From assembly GCA_902604715.1 (NCBI GenBank), contig CACLAD010000004.1:1-64000 (forward strand): a stretch of 64,000 bases of DNA. The letters are read 5' to 3'. This stretch comes from an uncultured Bacteroidota bacterium. GTDB taxonomy: Bacteria; Bacteroidota; Bacteroidia; Flavobacteriales; Flavobacteriaceae. The notes beneath the pieces are model-generated. The model had not been told where the DNA came from, did not search any database, and saw only the letters and a program-made list of their open reading frames with translations. The stretch's first letter is position 1. The number at the start of each line of letters is the position of its first letter. Position numbers and translations under genes: made by a program. Shown here piece after piece: positions 49,452 to 59,219 of the stretch.

Positions 49452-49901
49452 ATGCCAAATATTAGAATTACCAAAAAGTTTAGATTTGAAGCAGCACATG
49501 CTCTTTATGGTTATGACGGAAAATGTAAAAATATTCATGGTCATAACTACAATCTTTTTGTGACTGTAATTGGGGTTCCTGTCAACGAAAGTTCTAATGT
49601 AAAATGTGGAATGGTTATGGATTTTGGTGACCTAAAAAAAATAGTCAATTCTGAAATAATTGAGAAATTTGATCACTCAGTAATTTTAAATAAAAACTCT
49701 CCCCACAAAGAACTTGCTAATAATTTAATAATTGATGGCCACAAAGTAGTTATGGCTGATTATCAACCAACAATTGAGGAAATGGTGGTTGACTTTGCTA
49801 GCAAAATCTCTTCAAAACTACCAGTTGAAATTAAACTTCACTCACTTAAACTAGAAGAAACAGAAACCTCATATTCAGAGTGGTTTGCTGCTGACAATTA
49901 A
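49452..49901 (+). CDS. queD: 6-carboxytetrahydropterin synthase / PTPS family
   Basis: FRFEAAHALYGYDGKCKNIHGHNYNLFVTV and LEETETSYSEW. Confidence 0.88.
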   Translation: MPNIRITKKFRFEAAHALYGYDGKCKNIHGHNYNLFVTVIGVPVNESSNVKCGMVMDFGDLKKIVNSEIIEKFDHSVILNKNSPHKELANNLIIDGHKVVMADYQPTIEEMVVDFASKISSKLPVEIKLHSLKLEETETSYSEWFAADN

Positions 49902-49930
49902 TCTTTTATATATCTTTGGCTTAATAAGTC

Positions 49931-50695
49931 ATGAAAGTAACCGAAGGAAAGAAAATATATTTTGCATCTGACAACCATTTAGGAATACCTGATTCTAAGT
50001 CAAGCTTGGTGCGTGAGAAAAAGTTGGTAAAATGGCTAGACACCATTAAAGTTGATGCACATTCAATTTACCTTCTTGGTGATTTATTTGACTTTTGGTT
50101 TGAATACAAAACAGTTGTACCTAAAGGATTCACAAGGGTTTTAGGAAAAATAGCAGAAATTTCTGATTCTGGAATTCAGATATATTTCTTTCCGGGAAAT
50201 CATGATATGTGGGTTAATGATTACTTCCAAAAAGAGCTTGGAGTAAAGGTAATTACAGAACCTCAGGAGTTTGAAATAAATGATAAAAGTTTTCTAGTTG
50301 GACATGGAGATGGTTTAGGTCCTGGTGATACTTCTTACAAATTGATGAAAAAATTCATTACGGGAAATAGATTTTTTAAGTGGTGCTTTAGATGGATTCA
50401 TCCTGACATTGGGGTCAAACTTGGTCAATTTCTTTCAAGGGAAAAGAAAATAATGTCAGCAAAAAAAGATATTGGTGATGTTGAAAATCAGTGGCTAACC
50501 CAGTACTGTAGAAAAAAACTTGAAACAAAGCATTATGACTATTTCATTTTTGGTCACTCTCACATTCCAGTTGAATTAAATTTAAACTCAGAGTCTAAAT
50601 ACATTAATCTGAGTGACTCTTTTCCTCTTCCTACAAATTTCACCTATGCCGAGTTTGACGGGAATAAGCTAAGCCTGAAAAGGTATAATGATTAA
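49931..50695 (+). CDS. lpxH: UDP-2,3-diacylglucosamine diphosphatase LpxH-like
   Basis: FASDNHLG, GDLFDFWFEY, FPGNHD, GHGDGLG, FGHSHIP metallophosphoesterase motifs. Confidence 0.88.
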   Translation: MKVTEGKKIYFASDNHLGIPDSKSSLVREKKLVKWLDTIKVDAHSIYLLGDLFDFWFEYKTVVPKGFTRVLGKIAEISDSGIQIYFFPGNHDMWVNDYFQKELGVKVITEPQEFEINDKSFLVGHGDGLGPGDTSYKLMKKFITGNRFFKWCFRWIHPDIGVKLGQFLSREKKIMSAKKDIGDVENQWLTQYCRKKLETKHYDYFIFGHSHIPVELNLNSESKYINLSDSFPLPTNFTYAEFDGNKLSLKRYND

Positions 50696-51075
50696 TTTTT
50701 CTGAATCTTTCTTTTAAAATCTTTATCCTCTTTTCTTCCATAATACATGTTGCCAATTAGGGCAATGACTTCTTCTACAATTTCATCTGGCTTTGCCGAT
50801 TCAATCGGAAATACAAGCCCACTCATACTGATCAATTCATTCCCATTGCAATCTAAATCTATCGCAGTAGCATAATAATATCTAAGAACATAATCTAAAG
50901 AGTAATTACTGTCTTTATATTTACTTTTGAAAATTAAGGAATCGGAAAAAGTAGTTTTTAAAGTTCTATACCCTTTTTCCATATTATTGTTTTTAATATA
51001 GACTTCCATATCTAGTTTTTCTTGTGCTATGGAAAGTGATGTAAATAGCAAAACAACAAAAATAATAAGCCTCAT
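50692..51075 (-). CDS. Hypothetical secreted protein
   Basis: 127 aa with signal peptide; directly downstream of TonB receptor. Confidence 0.65.
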   Translation of the reverse strand: MRLIIFVVLLFTSLSIAQEKLDMEVYIKNNNMEKGYRTLKTTFSDSLIFKSKYKDSNYSLDYVLRYYYATAIDLDCNGNELISMSGLVFPIESAKPDEIVEEVIALIGNMYYGRKEDKDFKRKIQKN

Positions 51076-53054
51076 TAGAAAGTAGTTTTAATTGAAAGGA
51101 TGAAACTTCTAAGTGAAGCTGGCTCGTAAAACCTGCTGCCAAATGCGTTGGTTCTAATATTGTCAAAGTATTTTTCATCAAGTAAGTTTCTTACATGTAA
51201 ACCAGCTTCTAGGAAAAACCCTCTGAAATTAAACTCGTTTTTTAGAGCAATATTTGACAGTAAATACGAAGGAACTTTTACTTCATTATTATTGTCCGCA
51301 TATAATGAATTTACATATTTTAAATCCATTTTTAAATCAAAACCCTTGTATCCATAAAGCCACTCAAGGGCAAAATTGGATTTTGGAATTCCAGGTAAAT
51401 CTCCACTAACACCTTGGTTTTCAAATTCATATTTAGCTTGAGTATATGATGCATTTAATTGCCCTGACTTCCCTAAGTTATAACTAGCCTCAAACTCAGC
51501 ACCAACTCTTTTTGAGGTCCCTAGATTTCTGTAGAAGTTCATACCCTCAAAACCCTCTAATTCGTAACGAACTATTTCGTCTTTTGTGTCAATATAAAAT
51601 GCTGCAATGCTGAAAGATAAATTTTGTGAATTCTTTCTAAAACCTATGTCAAATCCGCTTGAATTCATTGGATTTAAATCTTCATTGAATCCAACGCCAT
51701 TTGGATTTGCTGAGAGCTCACTTAATGACGGTGTTTCATAAGATTCTCCATAATTTATATAAACTTCATCATTTCTATTTAAGTTATAAATTAATCCAAT
51801 ATTGGGGGAAAAAGCATTAAGTGACTTAGAATAATCAAGATATTGTTGATCAATCCCAATATTGTCATGTGATGAAATTTTGTGTAGATCAAACCTTACG
51901 CCTGATTGAATACTATAATTTTCTTCGTTGTATGAAGCAAGAGCAAAAGCCCCATAAGACTTAAAAGACTCAATCTGATCAAGGGTTATAAAACCCTTTT
52001 CCCCTTCATTATTTTCAAATCTTTTTCTGTCGTCTTTTTGATCTTGAATTGACGTTCCAACTATCCATTCAAAATTCTGAGATTTATCTTTGATGCTTAT
52101 TTCCGCACCAGAGAAATCTCTCTCTAATTCAACATAACCTCCATTTGTAAATGGCAGTAATCCTACAAAATCACGATTACTGTAATATACATTTGAATTA
52201 ACCTCACCAAGTTTTGTATCCCAGTCTAAAACTAGTCCTGTTTGAATTTGTTTAATTGATTCTTGTGAATTATAAAGCACATTTCTGTCTCTTGCTTGTG
52301 ATCTATTTTCTTCAACTGATTCAATATTTAATCCTCCTGGGTCAAAAGCGTAAGGGCTATCGAAATAAAGCAAATTGAATTTCAAATTAATCTTTTGGAA
52401 TTTCCTTGTATGCTTAAAAAATAAAGACTTGTTTAAGTAGCTACTATGATCTCTATATCCATCACTCTCAGCTTGAGTAATGTTTAAAATAGTGGATGAC
52501 TTTTGACTGTTTGTTGAGTATAATCCTTTAATATTTTTGTAACCATAACTTCCATAACCAGCCTCCATAATATATTTATTGGAAAGGTTAGAAAAGGTGT
52601 TTACACTAACCACTCCACCCGATGCATTTCCATATCTTGTGGATGACAGGCTTTTCATAATCTCTACATTTTCAATCAGTTCAAAAGGGATATTATCTAC
52701 TTGTGATTGTCCATCTGGTGTTGTGAGTGGAATTCCATCAAGAATAATTTTAATACCTCTAATTCCAAAAGCTGATCGGGCTCCAAAGCCTCTTATTGCC
52801 ATTCTGTTGTCTTGCGCTTGATTCTCACTATTTGTAATCCAAAGGCCAGGTGAAAAATCAATGGCATCCTGAAAATTAATGGGTCTAATTTCATTTTGCT
52901 TGTAGGATATTTCGGAAACCGATAATGCTGGGTTTGTTTGGTTTATTAAAGTACTTTTAAGTACTACTCTGTCTAAAATTAGTGTATCTGATTGTATGGC
53001 AAATACATTGATTTGTAACAGTGAAAAGATAATTGAAACTAAAATTCTACTCAT
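51075..53054 (-). CDS. TonB-dependent outer-membrane receptor
   Basis: ENQAQDNRMAIRGFGARSAFGIRGIKIILDGIPLTTPDGQSQVDNI plug; barrel with YINYGESYETPSLSEL. Confidence 0.9.
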   Translation of the reverse strand: MSRILVSIIFSLLQINVFAIQSDTLILDRVVLKSTLINQTNPALSVSEISYKQNEIRPINFQDAIDFSPGLWITNSENQAQDNRMAIRGFGARSAFGIRGIKIILDGIPLTTPDGQSQVDNIPFELIENVEIMKSLSSTRYGNASGGVVSVNTFSNLSNKYIMEAGYGSYGYKNIKGLYSTNSQKSSTILNITQAESDGYRDHSSYLNKSLFFKHTRKFQKINLKFNLLYFDSPYAFDPGGLNIESVEENRSQARDRNVLYNSQESIKQIQTGLVLDWDTKLGEVNSNVYYSNRDFVGLLPFTNGGYVELERDFSGAEISIKDKSQNFEWIVGTSIQDQKDDRKRFENNEGEKGFITLDQIESFKSYGAFALASYNEENYSIQSGVRFDLHKISSHDNIGIDQQYLDYSKSLNAFSPNIGLIYNLNRNDEVYINYGESYETPSLSELSANPNGVGFNEDLNPMNSSGFDIGFRKNSQNLSFSIAAFYIDTKDEIVRYELEGFEGMNFYRNLGTSKRVGAEFEASYNLGKSGQLNASYTQAKYEFENQGVSGDLPGIPKSNFALEWLYGYKGFDLKMDLKYVNSLYADNNNEVKVPSYLLSNIALKNEFNFRGFFLEAGLHVRNLLDEKYFDNIRTNAFGSRFYEPASLRSFILSIKTTF

Positions 53055-54054
53055 TTAGATTTGCTAATAATTTCTCAATTTTTGAAAGTCTAAGATCCTG
53101 ACTTTTTATAATTTTATTTTGCTCTTTCAGTGCATTGATAAGTACAGGCACTAATCCTTGATAGTTTACTGCTAACATTTCATTGTCACCCTCACTTACA
53201 AGTTCAGGAAACACTTCTTGAATCTCTTGTGCAAGTACACCTATCTTTTGTTTGCCTTTCATCTCATAGGACTTACCATCTATTTGTAATAGTTTAGGAA
53301 GTGTAGAACCAAGAGATACTATGTTTGACTTTAATCTTGCATCAGATTGAACTTCAACGTCACCCACTACAGTAAGGTCATTACTTACTGTAGCATCACC
53401 ATTAAACATCACTTTAAATGCATCTGATAAACCTGCTGAGGTGCCATTACCAATTACAAAAGCCGTGTTTGAAGTGCTAAAAGATGTAGCACTATTAGTA
53501 ACAGAAGAACCGGAAGAATTGTAATGTCCAATTACCAAAGATCCATAATCACTTGCTGTTGTACTTCTTCCGATTGCAGTTGAAACACCTCCACTTGCTG
53601 TTGTACTAATTCCCATGGCTGTAGAATTAGGTCCATTTGCTATTGTGCTTAATCCCATTGCTGTGGAACTAATACCGCTTGCCGTTGTGGCATATCCCAT
53701 TGCTGTGGAAACTTCTCCACTTGCTGTTGTACTTGCTCCCATAGCTGTTGAGTTGTTTGCACTTGCTGTTGTTTGATTTCCCATTGCCGTAGAACCATCT
53801 CCACTTGCTATTGTACTTACCCCCATAGATGTAGAGACACTTCCGTTTGCTGCAGTGGCATATCCCATAGCTGTACAATAACTTTCACTAGCTGTTGTTT
53901 GATATCCCATTGCTATTGAATAATTTCCGCTTGCAATTGTTTGATATCCCACTGCTGAAGAATAGGTGCCTGAATTGTTTGTACCACTTGTGCTTATTTG
54001 TGCATTCATTATAAATGGGAAAATCAATGCTAAAAGTGTAAATAGTTTTTTCAT
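53047..54054 (-). CDS. YadA-head-repeat protein with C-terminal peptidase S74 (intramolecular chaperone) domain
   Basis: STAMG..TTASG repeats; SDARLKSNIVSL...IGVLAQEIQEVFPELV; signal peptide. Confidence 0.9.
   Translation of the reverse strand: MKKLFTLLALIFPFIMNAQISTSGTNNSGTYSSAVGYQTIASGNYSIAMGYQTTASESYCTAMGYATAANGSVSTSMGVSTIASGDGSTAMGNQTTASANNSTAMGASTTASGEVSTAMGYATTASGISSTAMGLSTIANGPNSTAMGISTTASGGVSTAIGRSTTASDYGSLVIGHYNSSGSSVTNSATSFSTSNTAFVIGNGTSAGLSDAFKVMFNGDATVSNDLTVVGDVEVQSDARLKSNIVSLGSTLPKLLQIDGKSYEMKGKQKIGVLAQEIQEVFPELVSEGDNEMLAVNYQGLVPVLINALKEQNKIIKSQDLRLSKIEKLLANLNE
53527..53970 (-). repeat. ~10 copies of a 42-nt/14-aa YadA-head repeat
   Basis: Regular G..STAMG.sTTAS units in protein and 42-nt periodicity in DNA. 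Confidence 0.9.
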
Positions 54055-54072
54055 CTTGAAAATTTTTTGGTT

Positions 54073-54103
54073 AAGATAGTAAGTTGTTTAGGGTTTATCA
54101 AGT
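54073..54103 (-). promoter_or_regulatory. 31-nt upstream element, near-identical to 8327..8357
   Basis: aagatagtaagttgtttagggtttatcaagt; 29/31 identical to the other copy; both upstream of minus-strand genes. Confidence 0.6.
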
Positions 54104-54109
54104 CATTTC

Positions 54110-54259
54110 TCAGTCAAATTTTTTTGGTTGATTATGTCTTGAGTAATAGCCAAGATCATTTTCTTTATCCTTCTTTTTTTGATTGTGAATATCCCATATT
54201 TGAAGAAATATATATATTGCAAATACACAACCTCCTACTATATACATCGCTATAATCAT
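54110..54259 (-). CDS. Small single-TM protein, 49 aa
   Basis: MIIAMYIVGGCVFAIYIFLQIWDIHNQKKKDKENDLGYYSRHNQPKKFD; starts 3 nt after the MFS gene stop; not in ORF track. Confidence 0.45.
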   Translation of the reverse strand: MIIAMYIVGGCVFAIYIFLQIWDIHNQKKKDKENDLGYYSRHNQPKKFD

Positions 54260-54262
54260 AAT

Positions 54263-55525
54263 TTATTTATTTTCGTTCATATCTTTTGTTAAATCTAATT
54301 TTCTAAATTTCGGAAATTTAATCGCTGTAAACCCAACTGTCAATATTGTCATTACACCTCCAAATACCACAGCAGGTACTGTTCCCATTAATTTTGCTGT
54401 TGCCCCACTTTCAAATGCACCCAGCTCGTTTGATGAACCAACAAATATTGAATTTACGGAAGCAACTCTTCCTCTAAATTCATCTGGTGTTTTTAATTGT
54501 AAAATAGTTTGTCTAATAATCATTGAAACTCCATCGGTTAATCCATACATAAATAGTGCAAATACTGAGAGCCAGAATATATCAGAAACCCCAAATACAA
54601 TTATCGAAATTCCAAAACAAAAAATGGCAAAGAGCAGCTTCTTACCAGCATTTCTTGTAAGCGGGATATGAGCAGAAGCAACCATCATTAAAACTGACCC
54701 TACTGCTGGTGCTGCTCTTAAAATTCCAAATCCCTCTGAACCAACATTTAATATATCTTGTGCATAAATTGGTAGTAGTGCAATTGCTCCTCCAAATAAA
54801 ACGGCAACCATGTCAAGAGTCAATGCAACTAAGATAGCCTTCGTTTTATATACAAAGTTTAGACCTGCTTTCAGACTTTGATATATTGGTTCGCCAATGT
54901 TGGGATTTAAAATAGGTTTCTTTTTTATAAATCCGATTAATAAAAGCCCAATTACTATCGTTAATAACACAATCCCCATCGAATTGTGAACCCCAATCCA
55001 TGCTATAGAAAACCCTGCAAATGCAGGACCCAATACAACTGCTAGTTGCCAAGTTGAACTACTCCAAGTTGCTGCATTTGGGTAAACTCGTTTTGGTACA
55101 ATCAAAGCAACTAATGAAAAAATTGTAGGGCCAATAAAAGCTCTTATAAACCCCCCTAAGAAAACCAAAATATATATTCCCGTTAAAATTTGAGAATTTT
55201 CGTAATTATCATAAACATATGGGCCTGTTATAAAATAATAGCCAATGGCAACTAATAGAAATGCTAAAATACACTGAACAAATAACATCTTTTTTTCCCG
55301 TTGATCAACTATATGTCCCGCAAACAGTGCTGTTGAAATAGCTGGAATAACTTCAACCAAGCCAATCAGGCCTAAAGAAAGTGGGTCTTTTGTTAAACTA
55401 TACACCTCCCATTCAACAATAATAAACTGCATTGACCATCCGAAAACAAGTATAAACCTTATAACAAGGAAAAAATTAAACTCCTTAAATCTAAGTGCTG
55501 CGTACGGGTCTAATTTTTCTTCCAC
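54263..55525 (-). CDS. MFS transporter (EntS-like)
   Basis: FALFMYGLTDGVSMIIRQTILQLKTPDEFRGRVASVNSIFVGSSNELGAFESG. Confidence 0.88.
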   Translation of the reverse strand: MEEKLDPYAALRFKEFNFFLVIRFILVFGWSMQFIIVEWEVYSLTKDPLSLGLIGLVEVIPAISTALFAGHIVDQREKKMLFVQCILAFLLVAIGYYFITGPYVYDNYENSQILTGIYILVFLGGFIRAFIGPTIFSLVALIVPKRVYPNAATWSSSTWQLAVVLGPAFAGFSIAWIGVHNSMGIVLLTIVIGLLLIGFIKKKPILNPNIGEPIYQSLKAGLNFVYKTKAILVALTLDMVAVLFGGAIALLPIYAQDILNVGSEGFGILRAAPAVGSVLMMVASAHIPLTRNAGKKLLFAIFCFGISIIVFGVSDIFWLSVFALFMYGLTDGVSMIIRQTILQLKTPDEFRGRVASVNSIFVGSSNELGAFESGATAKLMGTVPAVVFGGVMTILTVGFTAIKFPKFRKLDLTKDMNENK

Positions 55526-55526
55526 G

Positions 55527-56306
55527 CTAATTGGTCAACTCTTTTGCTTGATAAATCAAAAATTCTGCCTCTTTTTTCATTTCCGGTAATTTTAGATGAA
55601 TAAAGTCATTATAATTTGGGTGTAAAACCAGTAAGTTCATTGAGCTAATTTTCTTTTTATAGTTCTTTTCAATTATACATCTATAAACATTTTGTTGTAG
55701 AGCATACCTATTAAAACTATTATCGGCTACATGAGATAATCCATCGTATCCAAAGTTAAAATCCTTTAGAACTGGCTGATTGTTTTGGTCTACTAGTTTT
55801 GAGGTTCTTTTCCAATCAAAAATAAATAGTTCGCCATTTTCTTTTTCATAAGCCATATCAACAGTACCAGCCAATGAAAGATTTTTGTCATAAATTTTCC
55901 ATTCTGTTCTGTAGGGTTTTAATCTTTTGTATTTATTGTGAAAATTTTTGAAATATTCAAACTCTGGTGGATAATCATTGTGAAGTTTAGAGTTGTAAAA
56001 GTCTTCTATCTTCTCATGTAATATAGTCCCTTTTGATGCGGCATCAATTCTCTTCTTTTCCCAACCATTTGAGATTTGTTTTATAACTGACTCTAATATT
56101 TCAGAATCATAATCAATGTGATCTCGTTCTAATTTTTCTTTAGCCTTTCTCTCTGCCCAGTAGGCTTTATCAAATTTTGGAAAAAACTTATCAATGATTT
56201 CAGTAACCGAAAATTTAATCTTTTTACCGTCGACAAAATAATCGTGATTAGCCTCATCAAAACTAATCCTGCCATCATTTATATGTCTGTTAATTTCTGC
56301 TAGCAA
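55527..56306 (-). CDS. PD-(D/E)XK nuclease-like protein
   Basis: SKGTILHEKIEDFY, LAGTVDMAYEKENGELFIFDWKRTSK, ALQQNVYR. Confidence 0.75.
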   Translation of the reverse strand: MLAEINRHINDGRISFDEANHDYFVDGKKIKFSVTEIIDKFFPKFDKAYWAERKAKEKLERDHIDYDSEILESVIKQISNGWEKKRIDAASKGTILHEKIEDFYNSKLHNDYPPEFEYFKNFHNKYKRLKPYRTEWKIYDKNLSLAGTVDMAYEKENGELFIFDWKRTSKLVDQNNQPVLKDFNFGYDGLSHVADNSFNRYALQQNVYRCIIEKNYKKKISSMNLLVLHPNYNDFIHLKLPEMKKEAEFLIYQAKELTN

Positions 56307-56309
56307 TTT

Positions 56310-56726
56310 TTAATTGTACTTAATTTCAATTTTAACTTTGGAAAAACCCCTAAACATTTCCATTACTCCACAATACCTGGTAACAGACAAATCAACAGAT
56401 TTTTCTATTTTATCTTTGTCTAAATCTTCACCAAAAAAATGATACTCTACTGTAACCTCATCATAAAATCTTGGGTGCTCATCGGTTAAGCGTGCAGTTG
56501 TATTTATTTTAAAATCATCTAATTCAACTCTCATCTTTTTGAGAATTGCTATAACATCTAGTCCTGAGCATACTGCCAAAGACGCTAGCATAATTGCTTT
56601 TGGTGAAGCAATTTTTTTTTCTCCATCTGAACCAGTTCCAAGAATCGTTGATATACCATTTGGGTTAATACACTCAAACTCTGTCGTTCCTTTTTTCCAA
56701 TTTGTAATAACTGTATTTGTATCCAT
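56310..56726 (-). CDS. OsmC family protein
   Basis: SPKAIMLASLAVCSGLDVIAILKKMR; SVTRYCGVMEMFRG. Confidence 0.88.
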   Translation of the reverse strand: MDTNTVITNWKKGTTEFECINPNGISTILGTGSDGEKKIASPKAIMLASLAVCSGLDVIAILKKMRVELDDFKINTTARLTDEHPRFYDEVTVEYHFFGEDLDKDKIEKSVDLSVTRYCGVMEMFRGFSKVKIEIKYN

Positions 56727-56731
56727 ATTTT

Positions 56732-57400
56732 TTAGTTTGGTGAAAGGATAATTACAAATTCTCCTTTTGGTTTCTTTTTTTGAAAATACTCAATTGACTC
56801 TTTAATTGTACCTCTAAATGTTTCTTCATATAATTTTGTAAGCTCCCGTGATACGCTAATTTGACTTTCAACATGAAAGTAATTTGAAAAATCATTTAAC
56901 GTTTTTAGTATCCTGTGAGGAGACTCATAAAAGACCATTGTCTTTGTATCGGCTGATAGCTCTTTCAATCTTTTAGTTCTTCCTTTTTTAACAGGTAAAA
57001 ACCCTTCAAAAGAAAATCTATCACTAGGTAGTCCTGAGGACACTAAGGCTGGTATAAAGGCTGTTGGGCCTGGTAAACACTCAAGCTCGACTTCATTCTT
57101 TATACACTCACGAACCAATAAAAACCCTGGGTCAGAAATTCCGGGCGTTCCTGCGTCAGAAATTAAAGCAATTTGGGTATCATTTCTTAGCTTATTAATT
57201 ATAGATTCTAGTTTTTTATGCTCATTGTGCATGTGAAAAGACTCTACAGGCGAGTCAATATCATAGTGCTTCAATAGTTTAGATGATGTTCTTGTGTCTT
57301 CAGCCAAAATAAGATCCACCGATTTAAGTACTTCGATGGATCTTAAAGTGATATCACCTAGATTTCCTATTGGTGTTGGTACAATGAATAGCCTACTCAT
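56732..57400 (-). CDS. rsmI: 16S rRNA 2'-O-ribose C1402 methyltransferase
   Basis: LFIVPTPIGNLGDITLRSIEVLKSVDLILAEDTRTS, ISDAGTPGISDPG. Confidence 0.96.
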   Translation of the reverse strand: MSRLFIVPTPIGNLGDITLRSIEVLKSVDLILAEDTRTSSKLLKHYDIDSPVESFHMHNEHKKLESIINKLRNDTQIALISDAGTPGISDPGFLLVRECIKNEVELECLPGPTAFIPALVSSGLPSDRFSFEGFLPVKKGRTKRLKELSADTKTMVFYESPHRILKTLNDFSNYFHVESQISVSRELTKLYEETFRGTIKESIEYFQKKKPKGEFVIILSPN

Positions 57401-57513
57401 TAAAAATCTTTAAATTAAATTTAACTAAGGTTAATATCAGCTTGTTTTTTACTAAATTTATTTGTTTCAATTTTAAGAATCAATTAAGCTATCAACTTTT
57501 TTAAATTTACGAA

Positions 57514-58128
57514 ATGTTTCTTGAAAATACTTTAAACTTTAGCAAACAAACCGGATGGATTGAAGTTGTTTGTGGATCAATGTTTTCTGGAAAAACTGAA
57601 GAGTTAATAAGAAGAATTCGTAGGGCTAAATACGCAAACTTGAATGTAATTATTTTTAAACCCAAACTAGATATAAGAGACAAAAAAAACACTGTAGTGT
57701 CACATGATGACACAGTTATTGAGTGCAAAACAATCAAGAAATCTGAAGAAATTTATAAAAAAATTAAAGGTTTTAAAGTAGTAGGAATTGATGAGGCGCA
57801 ATTTTTCGATGATAGTATTGTTGAGGTTTGTAATGTACTTGCTAATCAAGGAGTAAGGGTTATCGTTGCTGGATTAGATATGGACTATAAGGGAGTTCCA
57901 TTTAAAAATATGGCTAATCTTATGGCAACATCTGAATATGTCACCAAGGTGCATGCTATATGTCCAAAGACTGGCGGTCTCGCTCAATATAGTTATAGAA
58001 AAACAAAGAGTAAAAAAAGGATTCTGCTTGGAAAAGGCGATGAATACATGCCTCTGAGTCGCGCAGCGTTCGTTAAAAAGTCAATCAAAAAAGCAAAAAA
58101 AGTTTCAAGAAAAAAAAATAAAGATTGA
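57514..58128 (+). CDS. tdk: Thymidine kinase
   Basis: CGSMFSGKTEELIRRIRRA, VGIDEAQFFDD. Confidence 0.96.
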   Translation: MFLENTLNFSKQTGWIEVVCGSMFSGKTEELIRRIRRAKYANLNVIIFKPKLDIRDKKNTVVSHDDTVIECKTIKKSEEIYKKIKGFKVVGIDEAQFFDDSIVEVCNVLANQGVRVIVAGLDMDYKGVPFKNMANLMATSEYVTKVHAICPKTGGLAQYSYRKTKSKKRILLGKGDEYMPLSRAAFVKKSIKKAKKVSRKKNKD

Positions 58129-59219
58129 AAAAAAGTATATTAGAAATTAATCTTAAAGCTCTTGAGCACAACTTTAATGTCATTTCTTCCAAACTAAGTT
58201 ATCGAACAAAATTCATGGCTGTAGTTAAAGCAAATGGATATGGATCTAGCAGTTTAGAAGTTGCTAGAAAATTAGCATGCTTAGGGGTGGATTATTTTTC
58301 CGTTGCATTTGCAAGCGAAGGTGTTGCGCTGAGAAAATCAGGGATTAAAACTCCTATATTAGTGCTGCTTCCACAAGTTGCATCCTTCAAAGAAATTATT
58401 GAATATAATTTAGAGCCTAGTCTATATTCTTTTTATTTTCTTGATAACTTTATTGATTATTTAAGCTCTAATAAAACAAAAAACTATCCGTGTCATTTCA
58501 AAATAAATACTGGTCTAAACAGAGTTGGGTTTAATGAAAAAGAAACTGAAAAGGCAATGAATAAAATCAAGAATTGTGATTCTATTAAATTAGTAAGTAT
58601 CTATTCTCATTTAGCTGCAACTGAAGATCCTCAAGAATCAAAGTTTACATTTTCTCAGATAAATTTATTTAAAAAAATCTCGTCAAATATAAAATCCCAG
58701 CTTTCATATAACCCTTTTCTTCATATGTCAAATACATCTGGAATTTATAATTATCCCGAGTGTGAATTTGATATGGTGAGATCTGGAATTGGATTATATG
58801 GATATAATAATGAGTTGAATAAAGAGTTAAGGCCTGTTCACACATTAAAGTCTGTTATTGCTCAAATAATTGAAGCTGAAAAGGGAGATTCAATAGGCTA
58901 TAACAGAGCCTTTTTCTGTGAAAAACAAATAAGGGTTGGCATAATTCCCCTTGGACACGCTGATGGAATTAGTAGATCATTTTCAAAAAGTGCATATGTT
59001 ATAATAAATAATAAAAAGGCAAAAGTAATTGGTAATATTTGTATGGATGTATTCATGGTAAACCTAAACGGAATCAAGTCTGTGGAAGGAGATGAGGTGA
59101 TTATATTTAATAAGGAAAATAATGCTGAGTATTTTGCAAAAAATGTTGGAACTATTTCTTATGAAATTTTAACCAACTTATCTGAAAGAATTGAGAGAAA
59201 GTTTATTAATAAAAATTAA
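58125..59219 (+). CDS. alr: Alanine racemase
   Basis: AVVKANGYGSSSLEVA, RSGIGLYGY, VIGNICMDVFMVNL; TTG start, overlaps tdk by 4 nt. Confidence 0.95.
   Translation: MKKSILEINLKALEHNFNVISSKLSYRTKFMAVVKANGYGSSSLEVARKLACLGVDYFSVAFASEGVALRKSGIKTPILVLLPQVASFKEIIEYNLEPSLYSFYFLDNFIDYLSSNKTKNYPCHFKINTGLNRVGFNEKETEKAMNKIKNCDSIKLVSIYSHLAATEDPQESKFTFSQINLFKKISSNIKSQLSYNPFLHMSNTSGIYNYPECEFDMVRSGIGLYGYNNELNKELRPVHTLKSVIAQIIEAEKGDSIGYNRAFFCEKQIRVGIIPLGHADGISRSFSKSAYVIINNKKAKVIGNICMDVFMVNLNGIKSVEGDEVIIFNKENNAEYFAKNVGTISYEILTNLSERIERKFINKN

Noticed and set aside
53669-53878. 69-aa alternative-frame ORF in the repeat region
   Set aside because: Shadow of the repeat periodicity in the real YadA/S74 frame.
53527-53970. 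Regular ~42-nt repeats resembling a CRISPR or tandem-repeat array
   Set aside because: They encode in-frame 14-aa YadA-head units with no unique spacers; coding repeat, not CRISPR.
57507-57737. 76-aa ORF antisense to tdk
   Set aside because: tdk frame is unambiguous; antisense ORF has no supporting motif.
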